A DNA stretch of 24,604 bases from CAYOBW01 sp964402115 (GCA_964402115.1 CAYOBW010000089.1:1-24604); one strand, 5' to 3'; positions 1 through 7,036 are shown, numbered from the stretch's first letter. Notes: generated from the letters alone by a model not told the origin. Made by a program: numbers and translations.

Positions 1-1685
1 TGCACGGGTTGCGGTCGGGTTGTGCCATCGAGGGATGCCTTATGGGATGCCCGTGCAACGGGTTCAAGGTTACAGCTTCCGGTTTTGACAAATATCCGGG
101 CTTGAAAATATCTTACACCCTTGTGCTTAAGAATCGCGCTCTGGAAGTGACGCTGGAACCCATCCAGTTTCCTGCCGATAAGAAGACCCTGTCAATATCC
201 TTCCCCCTTGATTTTGGCGCAGCCCGGGCAGGAGAAGAAGGATACCTTGTGAATTCCTTTGGCAATTATGATGCGCGCGAAGGACGAATATTCCCGTTTG
301 GCATTGATATCGACAGGTACAGGGATTCGGGGGGGGTGGATCTAAGGGGAGAATCCACAATGCCATTCTTCGGGATTGTCAGACGGGGCCATCCCTGTGC
401 CGTGATAGTAACGGATTTTCCTGCCACTGATTACGAACTGAGAACGTTGGTAAGGCAAGACAGGAATGGATTCAAACGCCTTTGTTCCACCACTCCGATA
501 TGGAGCTGTGAGCAGGACAGGGTAAATGAACCAAGACATATAAGGTATCAGTTTCTGGAAAAGGGAGGATATGTCGAGGTTGCAAAGGCTTACAGGCGAC
601 TCTTGTTGAGTACAGGGAGATACGCAACTCTCAGGGAAAGGGTCAAGCAACGTTCTGTCTGCAATCTCGCCGCAAATGCCAGCTTCTTCTGGGGGGCGCA
701 TTCCTTGGTTGAGACGCCTGACTTCATGGCGAAGCTCAAGGAGAGCGGCGTGAAGAGGGCGGTTCTGCACGTCGCAAACAGGAACGAGTTTGTAGGGGGA
801 TGGAAGAGATGGCCCGAGGGCATGACTGCCGTAAGCAGCACGACGGAGGAATTCAGGAATGTTGCCGATGTCGCAAGAAGAATGGGCTATGGTTTTTCAC
901 CGGTGGATGAATATACGCCTTTTGCCGATAGAGGTAAGGATTACGATGCGAGCCTGAGAGCAATGAGGCGCGACGGCGGCTATTATGGTTTTGAAACAGA
1001 GAAGTGTTTCTTTCTCTGCGAAAGCCAAAAGCTCAATTGCGCCAAAAGAGACCTACCGCGTGTGAAAGAAGTCATCGGGGAGTGCCCGTATCTTCTGGAT
1101 TGCGAAGGGTGTGCTGTATACGAGTGTTTCGATCCCCGGCATCCGTTGACTTCTCGTCAACAAATCCTTGCAAGGCGCGAGTTCTTGACATATGTCAGAA
1201 ACACGATGGGGTGCTTGGTCTCGGAAGGATCTCCTAGTGATTGGTTGACTGATGTCATCGATGTAGGACACGGCCACAGTATTGGTTTCCAATACTGGGA
1301 GTCAAAACCCGGTGAGTTCATTCCCCTGTGGTCGCTGGTTTACGGGGGGGCCGTCGTTGATTTGTTCCGTGTGCCGGGCGCGGAAGACGGCATGCTTTAC
1401 GCGGCTCTTTACGGGCTGAATGCGAGATTCGACGAGTATCAGGTTGGCAAGACGCAATTGGAATGGCATGAGAGAATCAGCGATGCATGGCCTGACAGGA
1501 ACTACTATGAGCTTGCTGACCATACCTTCCTTACTCCAGTTGTTCAGAAATCGCGGTTTGAGGAAGTTGGTAAAAGTGTGGAGGTAATTGCCAATTTCGG
1601 GGATGTTGAATACCTGTATGGAAGACAAGTAGTTCCGCCGCGCGAGTTTCGGGTGTTTGTCGGCGGGAAACCGTTCAAGCATTGA
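1..1685 (+). CDS. GH101/GH129-like glycoside hydrolase, 5'-truncated
   Basis: The frame is open to the left edge with no stop; the first ATG is at 9, but the first residues already look like the inside of a beta-sandwich, so the true start is probably outside the window. From that ATG 558 residues remain. Residues 1-200 look like a beta-rich N-terminal domain and 215-500 like a TIM-barrel. The block around D364 (YLLDCEG), then DPRHPLT, then E406 in a SEGSPSDW context resembles the nucleophile and acid/base region of the GH101/GH129/DUF5696 group, which includes alpha-N-acetylgalactosaminidases acting on O-glycans. The substrate cannot be read from the sequence. Codon use is visibly lower in GC than in the rest of the window, suggesting transfer or a different genomic island. 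No signal peptide can be judged because the start is missing. Confidence 0.55.
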   Translation, partial: HGLRSGCAIEGCLMGCPCNGFKVTASGFDKYPGLKISYTLVLKNRALEVTLEPIQFPADKKTLSISFPLDFGAARAGEEGYLVNSFGNYDAREGRIFPFGIDIDRYRDSGGVDLRGESTMPFFGIVRRGHPCAVIVTDFPATDYELRTLVRQDRNGFKRLCSTTPIWSCEQDRVNEPRHIRYQFLEKGGYVEVAKAYRRLLLSTGRYATLRERVKQRSVCNLAANASFFWGAHSLVETPDFMAKLKESGVKRAVLHVANRNEFVGGWKRWPEGMTAVSSTTEEFRNVADVARRMGYGFSPVDEYTPFADRGKDYDASLRAMRRDGGYYGFETEKCFFLCESQKLNCAKRDLPRVKEVIGECPYLLDCEGCAVYECFDPRHPLTSRQQILARREFLTYVRNTMGCLVSEGSPSDWLTDVIDVGHGHSIGFQYWESKPGEFIPLWSLVYGGAVVDLFRVPGAEDGMLYAALYGLNARFDEYQVGKTQLEWHERISDAWPDRNYYELADHTFLTPVVQKSRFEEVGKSVEVIANFGDVEYLYGRQVVPPREFRVFVGGKPFKH

Positions 1686-2088
1686 ACTGTTTGTGCCCAA
1701 CGGACAGGGACGATTGCGACCGTGACGGTGGGGGTGATATCCGGGTGGTCTCCGCCGCCTGATTGTCCGCCCTCGTCACGCAGGCCCGGAGCGGCTTGCT
1801 TCGGCAAGCCGGCAAGCGGGTTGGGGGACGGCACCAAGAAGCCGGAACGCAAAAGCGTTCCGCTCCGGGAGCGACCTGTCGGAATAGTGATTTACTGCGG
1901 AACGCTCGCTGATTTAGTCGCCGACTGCCCCGGCGCCACGGGGGGGGGGCGGTTGTTCCAGACGTGATCCTTGCCCCAGATTCCCACCCGGGGATTTGAG
2001 CCGCCCCTTTTTCCCTTCGCTTTCCAGGGCCGGGCGGGGTATAGGGATGCAACGGCGCAAGCCGTCCAAACGCAAGGGAGGCGGGACG
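1686..2088. other. 403-bp intergenic region with palindromes and a G10 tract
   Basis: No convincing gene is present. The region holds the nested palindrome at 1785-1869 and a run of ten G at 1940-1949. Base composition moves from the lower GC of the upstream gene to the high GC of the rest of the window. No hairpin followed by a T-run is seen after the stop at 1685. Confidence 0.6.
1785..1869. repeat. Nested palindromic element, three stems
   Basis: An outer perfect 10-bp inverted pair (CCCGGAGCGG at 1785-1794 and CCGCTCCGGG at 1860-1869) encloses two perfect hairpins. One is GGCTTGC-TTCG-GCAAGCC at 1793-1810, with a UUCG-type tetraloop. The other is GGAACGC-AAAA-GCGTTCC at 1844-1861. Outer and inner stems share two bases at each end, so they partly compete. 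It could be a REP-like interspersed repeat, a structured RNA with a three-way junction, or a processing or termination site after the upstream gene. There is no T-tract. Confidence 0.6.
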
Positions 2089-2424
2089 ATGCAACGGTAT
2101 GGCATGGTGATCGGGGTACGGGAAGAGAAGATCAAGGAATACCGCAAGCTGCACGCCGCGGTGTGGCCGGATATCCTGAAGATGATCAAGGCGTGCAAGA
2201 TCCGCAACTACTCCATCTATCTGCGGAAAGTGGCCGGGCGGCACTACCTGTTCAGCTACTTCGAGTACACCGGCAAGGATTTTGCCGCGGACATGGCGAA
2301 GATGGCCGCCGATCCCACCACGCAGAAGTGGTGGAGCGTCTGCATGCCCTGCCAGGCGCCCCTGCGGGACCGCCGCCAGGGCGAGTGGTGGGCCGCCATG
2401 GACGAGGTTTTCCATCTCGACTGA
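2089..2424 (+). CDS. L-rhamnose mutarotase family protein
   Basis: A 111-residue protein, close to the 104 residues of E. coli RhaM, which interconverts alpha and beta anomers of L-rhamnose in the cytoplasm. Y18 and H22 lie at the same positions as in E. coli RhaM, where H22 is the catalytic histidine, and are followed by VWP. The family WW pair is at W81-W82 and the C-terminal EVFHL block is present. The start at 2089 is chosen because GGGAGGCGGG lies just upstream at a normal distance and because it gives the family length; an in-frame ATG further upstream would add an implausible Arg-rich tail. No rhamnose isomerase or kinase lies beside it, so the sugar may be L-rhamnose, L-fucose or another 6-deoxy sugar released by a neighbouring glycosidase. 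Confidence 0.85.
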   Translation: MQRYGMVIGVREEKIKEYRKLHAAVWPDILKMIKACKIRNYSIYLRKVAGRHYLFSYFEYTGKDFAADMAKMAADPTTQKWWSVCMPCQAPLRDRRQGEWWAAMDEVFHLD

Positions 2425-2432
2425 TTGCCCTT

Positions 2433-2451
2433 GATAATAGAACGATAGTTC
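2433..2451 (+). promoter_or_regulatory. Putative dinB promoter with SOS-box-like operator
   Basis: GAAC-GATA-GTTC at 2440-2451 is a perfect 4+4 palindrome with N4 spacing, matching the core of the Gram-positive LexA box (consensus CGAAC-N4-GTTCG). It directly follows a -10-like GATAAT at 2433-2438; a weak -35 candidate, TTTCCA at 2409-2414, lies 18 bp upstream. The operator would cover the transcription start, and its end is 15 bp before the first dinB start codon. The motif and placement are seen; LexA control is inferred. Confidence 0.6.
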
Positions 2452-2466
2452 CCTTATTCTGGAGGC

Positions 2467-3774
2467 GTGGAAAACACCCCGTTAACCGTGGCGGCGTGGC
2501 CGCGGGCGATCCTGCATGTGGATGCCGACGCCTTTTTCGCGTCCGTCGAGGAGGCGCTGGTGCCGGCTTTGCGGGGGCGGCCGGTGGTGACGGGCCAGGA
2601 GCGCGGCATTATCGCCTGCGCGAACTACGCGGCGAAGGCCGCCGGCGTGCAGCGGGGCGTGCAGTTGCACATTGCCCGCCGGATGTGCCCCGGCCTGGTC
2701 GTGCTGCCCAGCGATTACGAAACCTACGGGCTCTTCTCGCGCCGGATGTTCGCGATCATGCGGCGCTTCACCCCGCAGGTCGAGGAGTACTCCATTGACG
2801 AGGCGTTCCTCGATATCACCGGCATGCGGCGGGTGTTTCGCGCGTCGTACGAAGAGATTGCCCAGCGCCTCCAGCGCACCATCCGCGAGGAGCTGGACAT
2901 CACGGTGTCGGTGGGGCTGAGCCTCTCCAAGGGCCTGGCCAAGCTCTGCTCCAAGTTCCGCAAGCCCTGCGGTTTCACGGCGGTGCCGGGGCTCTACATC
3001 CACCTGCTGCTGCAGCGGACGGCGCTGGCGAAGGTGTGGGGGTTCGGCCCCAACACCGTCAGCCTGCTGGAGAAGCAGGGCCTGCGCACGGCCTACGATT
3101 TCGTGCGGCAGCCGGAGCCGTGGGTGCAGCGCTGGCTGCACAAGCCCGGCCGCGATTTGTGGCACGAGCTGCGCGGGGATTCGGTCTGGCCGGTCAGCGG
3201 CGAGGAGCCGCCGCCGCAGGCCACCGTCATGCGGTCGAAGACCTTCACGCCGCCGTCGGACGATCCGGAGTTTGTGTTCGCGCGGCTGACGCGCAACGTG
3301 GAGGCGGCGTTTGCCAAGCTGCGCCGGCACCGGATGCGCGCGCGGGCGGTGGGCGTGGTGCTGCGGCGGCAGGATTTCTGGCACGACGGGCTGGAGGCGC
3401 GCCTGAACCGCGCGGCCCGCGCGGCGCTCGAAATCATGCCGCTGCTCCGCGGGGTGTTCGACCGCGTTTTCCAGGCCGGCACGGCGTACCGCTCGACGCT
3501 GATCGTGCTGGGTCGGCTGGAGGCGGACGCGGCGGAGCAGTACGAGCTTTTCGAGGATCCCGTGAAGGTGGACAGCCTGCACCGGCTGGCCGGGGTCGTG
3601 GACACGCTCAACGCGCGGTACGGGCGGCAGACGGTGAGCGCCGGCAACGCCCTGTTCCTGAACCGCCCCGCGACCAGCGCGCGCGACGACCTGCCCGCCC
3701 GCCGCCGCGAGCGGCTGCCGGGCGAAACCGAGGAGCGCCGCCTCGCCCTGCCGCGCCTGGATCTGCGGGTGTAG
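2467..3774 (+). CDS. dinB: DNA polymerase IV (Y-family translesion polymerase)
   Basis: A 435-residue Y-family polymerase that copies past damaged bases. With the GTG at 2467 as residue 1, the metal-binding aspartate D19 lies in HVDADAFFASVEE and the catalytic pair D111-E112 in YSIDEAFLD. A helix-hairpin-helix/thumb region (about 165-215) and a little-finger domain (about 225-345) follow. QYELF at 358-362 fits the beta-clamp binding motif QxxLF. The start is uncertain: GGAGG at 2461-2465 is only one base before the GTG at 2467, too close for normal initiation, while the next in-frame GTG at 2488 is 22 bases from it. An in-frame stop at 2446-2448 rules out anything further upstream. SOS induction is suggested by the palindrome at 2440-2451. 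The gene converges on the nitroreductase. Confidence 0.93.
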   Translation: MENTPLTVAAWPRAILHVDADAFFASVEEALVPALRGRPVVTGQERGIIACANYAAKAAGVQRGVQLHIARRMCPGLVVLPSDYETYGLFSRRMFAIMRRFTPQVEEYSIDEAFLDITGMRRVFRASYEEIAQRLQRTIREELDITVSVGLSLSKGLAKLCSKFRKPCGFTAVPGLYIHLLLQRTALAKVWGFGPNTVSLLEKQGLRTAYDFVRQPEPWVQRWLHKPGRDLWHELRGDSVWPVSGEEPPPQATVMRSKTFTPPSDDPEFVFARLTRNVEAAFAKLRRHRMRARAVGVVLRRQDFWHDGLEARLNRAARAALEIMPLLRGVFDRVFQAGTAYRSTLIVLGRLEADAAEQYELFEDPVKVDSLHRLAGVVDTLNARYGRQTVSAGNALFLNRPATSARDDLPARRRERLPGETEERRLALPRLDLRV

Positions 3775-3794
3775 GCGCCGGGGCCGGCCGCCTA
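3772..3794. terminator. Bidirectional hairpin spanning two convergent stop codons
   Basis: TAGGCG at 3772-3777 pairs with CGCCTA at 3789-3794, with further GC pairing inside (CCGG/CCGG). The TAG of dinB is the left end and the TAG of the minus-strand nitroreductase is the right end, so one hairpin closes both genes. There is no T-run on either side, so any termination would not be of the classical intrinsic type. Confidence 0.4.
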
Positions 3795-4454
3795 CCGGGC
3801 CGCGGGGCCCGGGTATCCCACGGTTTGGGCGAGGATGATCCTTTTCTGCTTGGGCAGCTCCAGCGCCTGCGCCAGGGCGTCGTTGGCGACAGAGCCCCTG
3901 ACCACCGTGCCCAGGCCCGCCGAAGCGCAGAACAGGTACACGTTCTGGCTGATGAAGCCGACGTCCGTGCCGGCATACAGCGCCTGCTCCTCGGGGGATG
4001 CGTCTTTCATTCTCGTCGTGTCCACGACGAACACCAGGTTGAGCGGCGCCGTAGGCACGAACGGCTGGTTGCCCGTCAACTTGCGAAAATCCCCTTTGGC
4101 GACGGCCCGGAGGCTGTTGGCCTGCGCGTCGTACAGGTAGGCCCCGGTGTCCGTGACCGCGTAGATGTCAATCTCCTGCCAGTTCTTCGCCGAGGGCGCC
4201 GTGCGCTTGCCGGTATCCGGCCGGTTGATGCCGAATGCCGCCCACAGCAGATCGGACACCACCTGCGCGGGCAGTGTGTTGGTGCTGAAGGCGCGGATCG
4301 ACTGTCGCTCCTTGAGGGCCTGCATGAGGGGCTTCCCGCCCTCCATGCGGGGTGGTGGCAGGCTGACGTCCGGCAGATCCACGGCCGCCGCCCACGACGC
4401 AAGGGCAACCAGCGGGATGCCGACGACACCTACCATCATCTTGACGCTGTTCAT
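3792..4454 (-). CDS. Exported nitroreductase-family protein
   Basis: A 220-residue protein of the FMN-dependent nitroreductase fold. Residues 1-24 form a Sec-type signal peptide: a lysine near the N-terminus, a hydrophobic stretch, then ASWAAA as a likely cleavage region. The domain opens with KERQSIRAF (48-56), matching the family FMN-phosphate arginine motif, followed by LLWAAFGINRPDTGKRTAPS and NWQEIDIY, and ends with a short GLGTVVRG segment. Flavin reductases of this group use NAD(P)H in the cytoplasm, so an exported copy points to another electron donor or role; no Tat twin-arginine motif is seen. The start is supported by AAGGAG eight bases upstream. It converges on dinB and is the only gene of its unit. 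Confidence 0.82.
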   Translation of the reverse strand: MNSVKMMVGVVGIPLVALASWAAAVDLPDVSLPPPRMEGGKPLMQALKERQSIRAFSTNTLPAQVVSDLLWAAFGINRPDTGKRTAPSAKNWQEIDIYAVTDTGAYLYDAQANSLRAVAKGDFRKLTGNQPFVPTAPLNLVFVVDTTRMKDASPEEQALYAGTDVGFISQNVYLFCASAGLGTVVRGSVANDALAQALELPKQKRIILAQTVGYPGPAAR

Positions 4455-4492
4455 GCTGCTGGCTCCTTATCCTTTCGACGGTCACAGGTGCA

Positions 4493-4517
4493 GGCTGGGG
4501 CGCGCTGACCCCCAGCC
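4493..4517. other. Hairpin in the leader of the nitroreductase gene
   Basis: A perfect 8-bp stem (GGCTGGGG at 4493-4500, CCCCAGCC at 4510-4517) with a 9-nt loop, inside the presumed 5' leader of the minus-strand nitroreductase, about 40 nt from its start codon. It could be an mRNA-stabilising or regulatory stem; no known riboswitch class is recognised. Confidence 0.35.
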
Positions 4518-4551
4518 GCCCGCCTGCCGCCGCCGATCCGTTCGACAACCC

Positions 4552-4579
4552 ATCATACCGCAGCCCGGCGCGCCGCCAA
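4552..4579 (-). promoter_or_regulatory. Candidate sigma-70 promoter for the nitroreductase gene
   Basis: Read on the minus strand, TTGGCG (complement of 4574-4579) and TATGAT (complement of 4552-4557) are separated by 16 bp. The -10 matches 5 of 6 consensus bases and the -35 matches 4 of 6. Transcription would start near 4545, giving a leader of about 90 nt that includes the hairpin at 4493-4517. Confidence 0.4.
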
Positions 4580-4619
4580 CCATGAAATGCGCTTGCCGGT
4601 AACGCAAGGGGGAGGGCGA

Positions 4620-4690
4620 TAACGGCGGAGACCGCCGTCTCCACGCCTCGGCGCCTGCCCACGCGATGGAGACGGCCGTCCCGGCCGTTA
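4620..4690. repeat. 71-bp imperfect inverted repeat
   Basis: Arms at 4620-4643 and 4667-4690 are inverted copies with 21 of 24 positions matching; each outer end is TAACGGC and each inner end is GCCGTCTCCA, in inverted orientation. The 23-nt centre is GC-rich. The size and shape suit a small interspersed palindromic repeat. No coding sequence is associated. Confidence 0.65.
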
Positions 4691-4899
4691 GGTGCCATGT
4701 AAGCCCTCTGCTGTCACTGAGGCGTTGCCCTTGCCGCAGGCATCCAAAGTGGCTGCCCGTCCCGTTCCGGGCGAGAAGTAGAGCTTGCCTTCGGCGCGGA
4801 GTTCGTGGATTGTCGTTTCGCCTCGACTTGGTGTCGGGTTGCGCGCGCGCTCGAGACCGTCGAGATCATCCTGAACCCCGTGGAGCACAAGGTAGAGCC

Positions 4900-5361
4900 A
4901 TGCCGACGATACTGAAAGTCAGGAAGTTATGCCCGGGCGCCCGCCTGCCGCACTATGCCCATCCCGGCGATGCCGGCCTCGACCTGTGCGCTGCGGAGAC
5001 GTGTACGCTGCTGCCGGGCGAGTCGCGGATCGTCAAGACCGGAATCGCGATCGAGCTGCCGCCGCAGACCGAAGCGCAGGTCCGCCCGCGCAGCGGCCTG
5101 GCGGCGAAGCACCAGGTCACCGTGCTGAACACGCCGGGGACGATTGACGAGGGCTACCGCGGGGAAGTGGGCGTCATCCTCATCAACCATGGCCGTGTGC
5201 CGTTCGCCGTGCAGGACGGCCTGAAAATCGCCCAGTTGGTCGTGCAGCCCGTGCTCCACGTGGACGTGCAGGAAGCGGACGCGCTCAGCGACACGCACCG
5301 CGGCGCGGGCGGTTTCGGCTCCACGGGAGACGGCACGCAGCCCGTGGCCGGCTCACTCTAA
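4900..5361 (+). CDS. dut: Deoxyuridine 5'-triphosphate nucleotidohydrolase (dUTPase)
   Basis: A 153-residue trimeric-type dUTPase, which hydrolyses dUTP to dUMP and pyrophosphate, keeping uracil out of DNA and supplying dUMP for dTMP synthesis. All five family motifs are present in order: HPGDAGLDL (21-29), RPRSGLA, NTPGTIDEGYRGE with the catalytic aspartate, GLKIAQLVV, and the glycine-rich C-terminal GAGGFGSTG that closes over the substrate. The ATG at 4900 is chosen because it gives the family length; an earlier ATG at 4666 would add 78 unrelated Arg-rich residues. The ribosome site (AAGGTAG) is weak. The stop overlaps the end of the convergent histidine kinase gene by 9 bp. Confidence 0.95.
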   Translation: MPTILKVRKLCPGARLPHYAHPGDAGLDLCAAETCTLLPGESRIVKTGIAIELPPQTEAQVRPRSGLAAKHQVTVLNTPGTIDEGYRGEVGVILINHGRVPFAVQDGLKIAQLVVQPVLHVDVQEADALSDTHRGAGGFGSTGDGTQPVAGSL

Positions 5362-6879
5362 CTGCAGGGATCCCTGCGTGCCGCGCAGGCGACCGCCCTC
5401 CAGGATCGTGCGCACGGCAAACGACAGGTCCCGCATGGTCAGCGGCTTCGCCAGCACCCCCCGGATGCCCGGCGGCAGCGCTTGGGCCTGGTGGCCCATG
5501 TTGAGGTAGCCCGTCACGATCAGGATGGGCAGGTCCGGCCGCAGTCGCAGCATTTCGCCGGCGAGCTCCAACCCGGTCATGTCCGGCATGATCTGGTCGG
5601 TGATGAGCAAGTCGAACGCGGCGGGATTCCGTCGGAACCGTTCCAGTGCCGCGGGGCCGGCGGCGTACGCAGTGACCGTGTAGCCGAGCCGCTCCAGCGC
5701 CACCCGGACGAACTCGCCGAGCATCGGTTCGTCGTCCACGAACAGCACCCGCTCCGTGCCCGTGGGGAGGAGGGCGGGGTCCGTCGCTTCGTCGGCCGGA
5801 TCGGGACTGTCGGCGGCGTGGATGGGCAGGTGGATGGCGCAGGTTGTGTCGCGGCCGGTGCGGCTCTCCACGGTCACCGCGCCACCCAGCGCGGCGGCCG
5901 ACGCCGCCACACTGGCCAGCAGGGCATCGGTGGCCAGCATGGCGGTTGGCGGTTGCCCGGGGTACGGCGGGAGTCCCAGCTGCGATGACGGGGCCGAGCG
6001 CGGCGTGCCGCAGAGCGTGATCCGGGCGTAGGCCCCGGGCGCGAGGTCGCGGGGGCTGGCAGCGCAAGGTTGTCTGAGCTCGATTTCAGCGAGGGAGATG
6101 AGCAGGTCCCCGCCGCGCTCGCGCTGGCCGTGACTGAGTTCAATGGCAAGCTGCACGATCAGGCCGTAGAGGCTGGCGGCGTCGGCCCGTACGGCGCGGC
6201 AGCGGGTGGACACCTCGCTGTGGACGCGCACCGTCGCCGGCAGCGTGGCCGCGAGCAGCTTGGCGCACTCTTTCACCAGGAACTGGAGCGCCATGGTGCG
6301 GGTTTCATGCGGGAGGAGGTGGGCGAAGGCCAGGATCTGCCGCACGAGCTCGGTGGCGCGCTGGCTGGCGCGCAGCACGTGCTCGAGATGGTCGGCCGCC
6401 CGTCCAGCAGGTGGCAACTCCAGGCGGGCGAGCTGGGCGTAGCCGATGACCGAGGTCAGGATATTGCTGAAATCGTGCGCCACACCCGCCGTGAGCGCGC
6501 CGAGCGCCTCGGCGCGCTGCGCGTGTCGCTGGCGTTCGCGCAGCTGGTGTTCCGCCGTGACCTCCACGGCCAGCAGCGTCACGGACCCGTCGGCGGGCTC
6601 AGAGGTGAGCAGCAGGTTGAAGAACCGGCCATGGCGGCTGTAGTGGGCCTCCAGGCAGGCGGCCTGCGCCCGTGCCCGGTTCAGGCAGTTGCGCAGATCC
6701 TCGTCAAGGGCCGGGGCCGGCGGTGTGGCTGCTGCGTCCAGCCAACGGCGGGCCGCGGCGTTGGCAAAGGTGACCTTGTCGTTGCGGCTGACCGTGAGCA
6801 CGGGGCAGGGCAAGGTGGCAGTCCACCCTGCCCCTGCGGGGACTGGATACGATTCGCCGGCAGGTGTGATGTCGGCCAT
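5353..6879 (-). CDS. Hybrid histidine kinase (PAS-HisKA-receiver) with degenerate ATPase domain
   Basis: A 508-residue soluble protein with no membrane segment. Residues 20-110 look like a PAS domain, 112-200 is a HisKA domain with phospho-acceptor H135 in GVAHDFSNIL, 200-350 occupies the place of the HATPase domain, and 375-495 is a receiver with D382/D383, phospho-acceptor D428 in LLITDQIMPD, and K478. The ATPase region lacks a recognisable N-box (the place reads LYGLIVQLAIELSHG) and lacks a DxGxG motif, although the closing GGAVTVES block and a late GRDTTCAIHLPI strand survive. It may therefore need a partner kinase, act as a phosphatase, or bind no ATP. A good promoter lies upstream. The 3' end overlaps dut by 9 bp. 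Confidence 0.88.
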   Translation of the reverse strand: MADITPAGESYPVPAGAGWTATLPCPVLTVSRNDKVTFANAAARRWLDAAATPPAPALDEDLRNCLNRARAQAACLEAHYSRHGRFFNLLLTSEPADGSVTLLAVEVTAEHQLRERQRHAQRAEALGALTAGVAHDFSNILTSVIGYAQLARLELPPAGRAADHLEHVLRASQRATELVRQILAFAHLLPHETRTMALQFLVKECAKLLAATLPATVRVHSEVSTRCRAVRADAASLYGLIVQLAIELSHGQRERGGDLLISLAEIELRQPCAASPRDLAPGAYARITLCGTPRSAPSSQLGLPPYPGQPPTAMLATDALLASVAASAAALGGAVTVESRTGRDTTCAIHLPIHAADSPDPADEATDPALLPTGTERVLFVDDEPMLGEFVRVALERLGYTVTAYAAGPAALERFRRNPAAFDLLITDQIMPDMTGLELAGEMLRLRPDLPILIVTGYLNMGHQAQALPPGIRGVLAKPLTMRDLSFAVRTILEGGRLRGTQGSLQLE

Positions 6880-6914
6880 GGCAGCTGCCTACCTTCCTTC
6901 GCCCTTGTGTCAGG

Positions 6915-6943
6915 ATTATCGCGCAAAGAGCGGCCGGTTGCAA
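6915..6943 (-). promoter_or_regulatory. Sigma-70-like promoter for the hybrid kinase
   Basis: On the minus strand, TTGCAA (6938-6943) and GATAAT (complement of 6915-6920) are separated by exactly 17 bp; the -10 matches 5 of 6 consensus bases and the -35 matches 4 of 6. The start of transcription would be near 6908, leaving a leader of about 29 nt that carries AAGGAAGG before the ATG at 6879. Confidence 0.55.
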
Positions 6944-7036
6944 GCGCGCGCCTGCGGAGAGGGCGGGCGGTCGGGCCTGGCGGGAGTTAAAGCAGGAGCT
7001 GTACACTTTTTTCCGGCGTCCGCCGTTCTAGGGGGC

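Larger units (their letters stand above)
4455..4899. other. 445-bp intergenic region between nitroreductase and dut
   Basis: From left to right it contains the nitroreductase leader hairpin and candidate promoter, then the inverted repeat at 4620-4690, then about 200 bp (4691-4899) with no gene or promoter that I can support. The reading frame of dut stays open upstream to 4666, but the dUTPase fold begins only at 4900. Confidence 0.6.

Noticed and set aside
4688..4888. Small minus-strand open frame between the inverted repeat and dut
   Set aside because: The 66-codon translation has no recognised motif and no clear ribosome site; it could be a gene remnant but cannot be supported.
4666..4899. 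N-terminal extension of dUTPase from the ATG at 4666
   Set aside because: The added residues are Arg/Pro-rich and unrelated to the family, and the start would lie inside the inverted repeat; ATG 4900 gives the normal length.
5353..5361. Overlap of dut and the hybrid kinase as a possible assembly error
   Set aside because: Both proteins end naturally with family-typical lengths; a 9-bp convergent overlap is ordinary in a compact genome.
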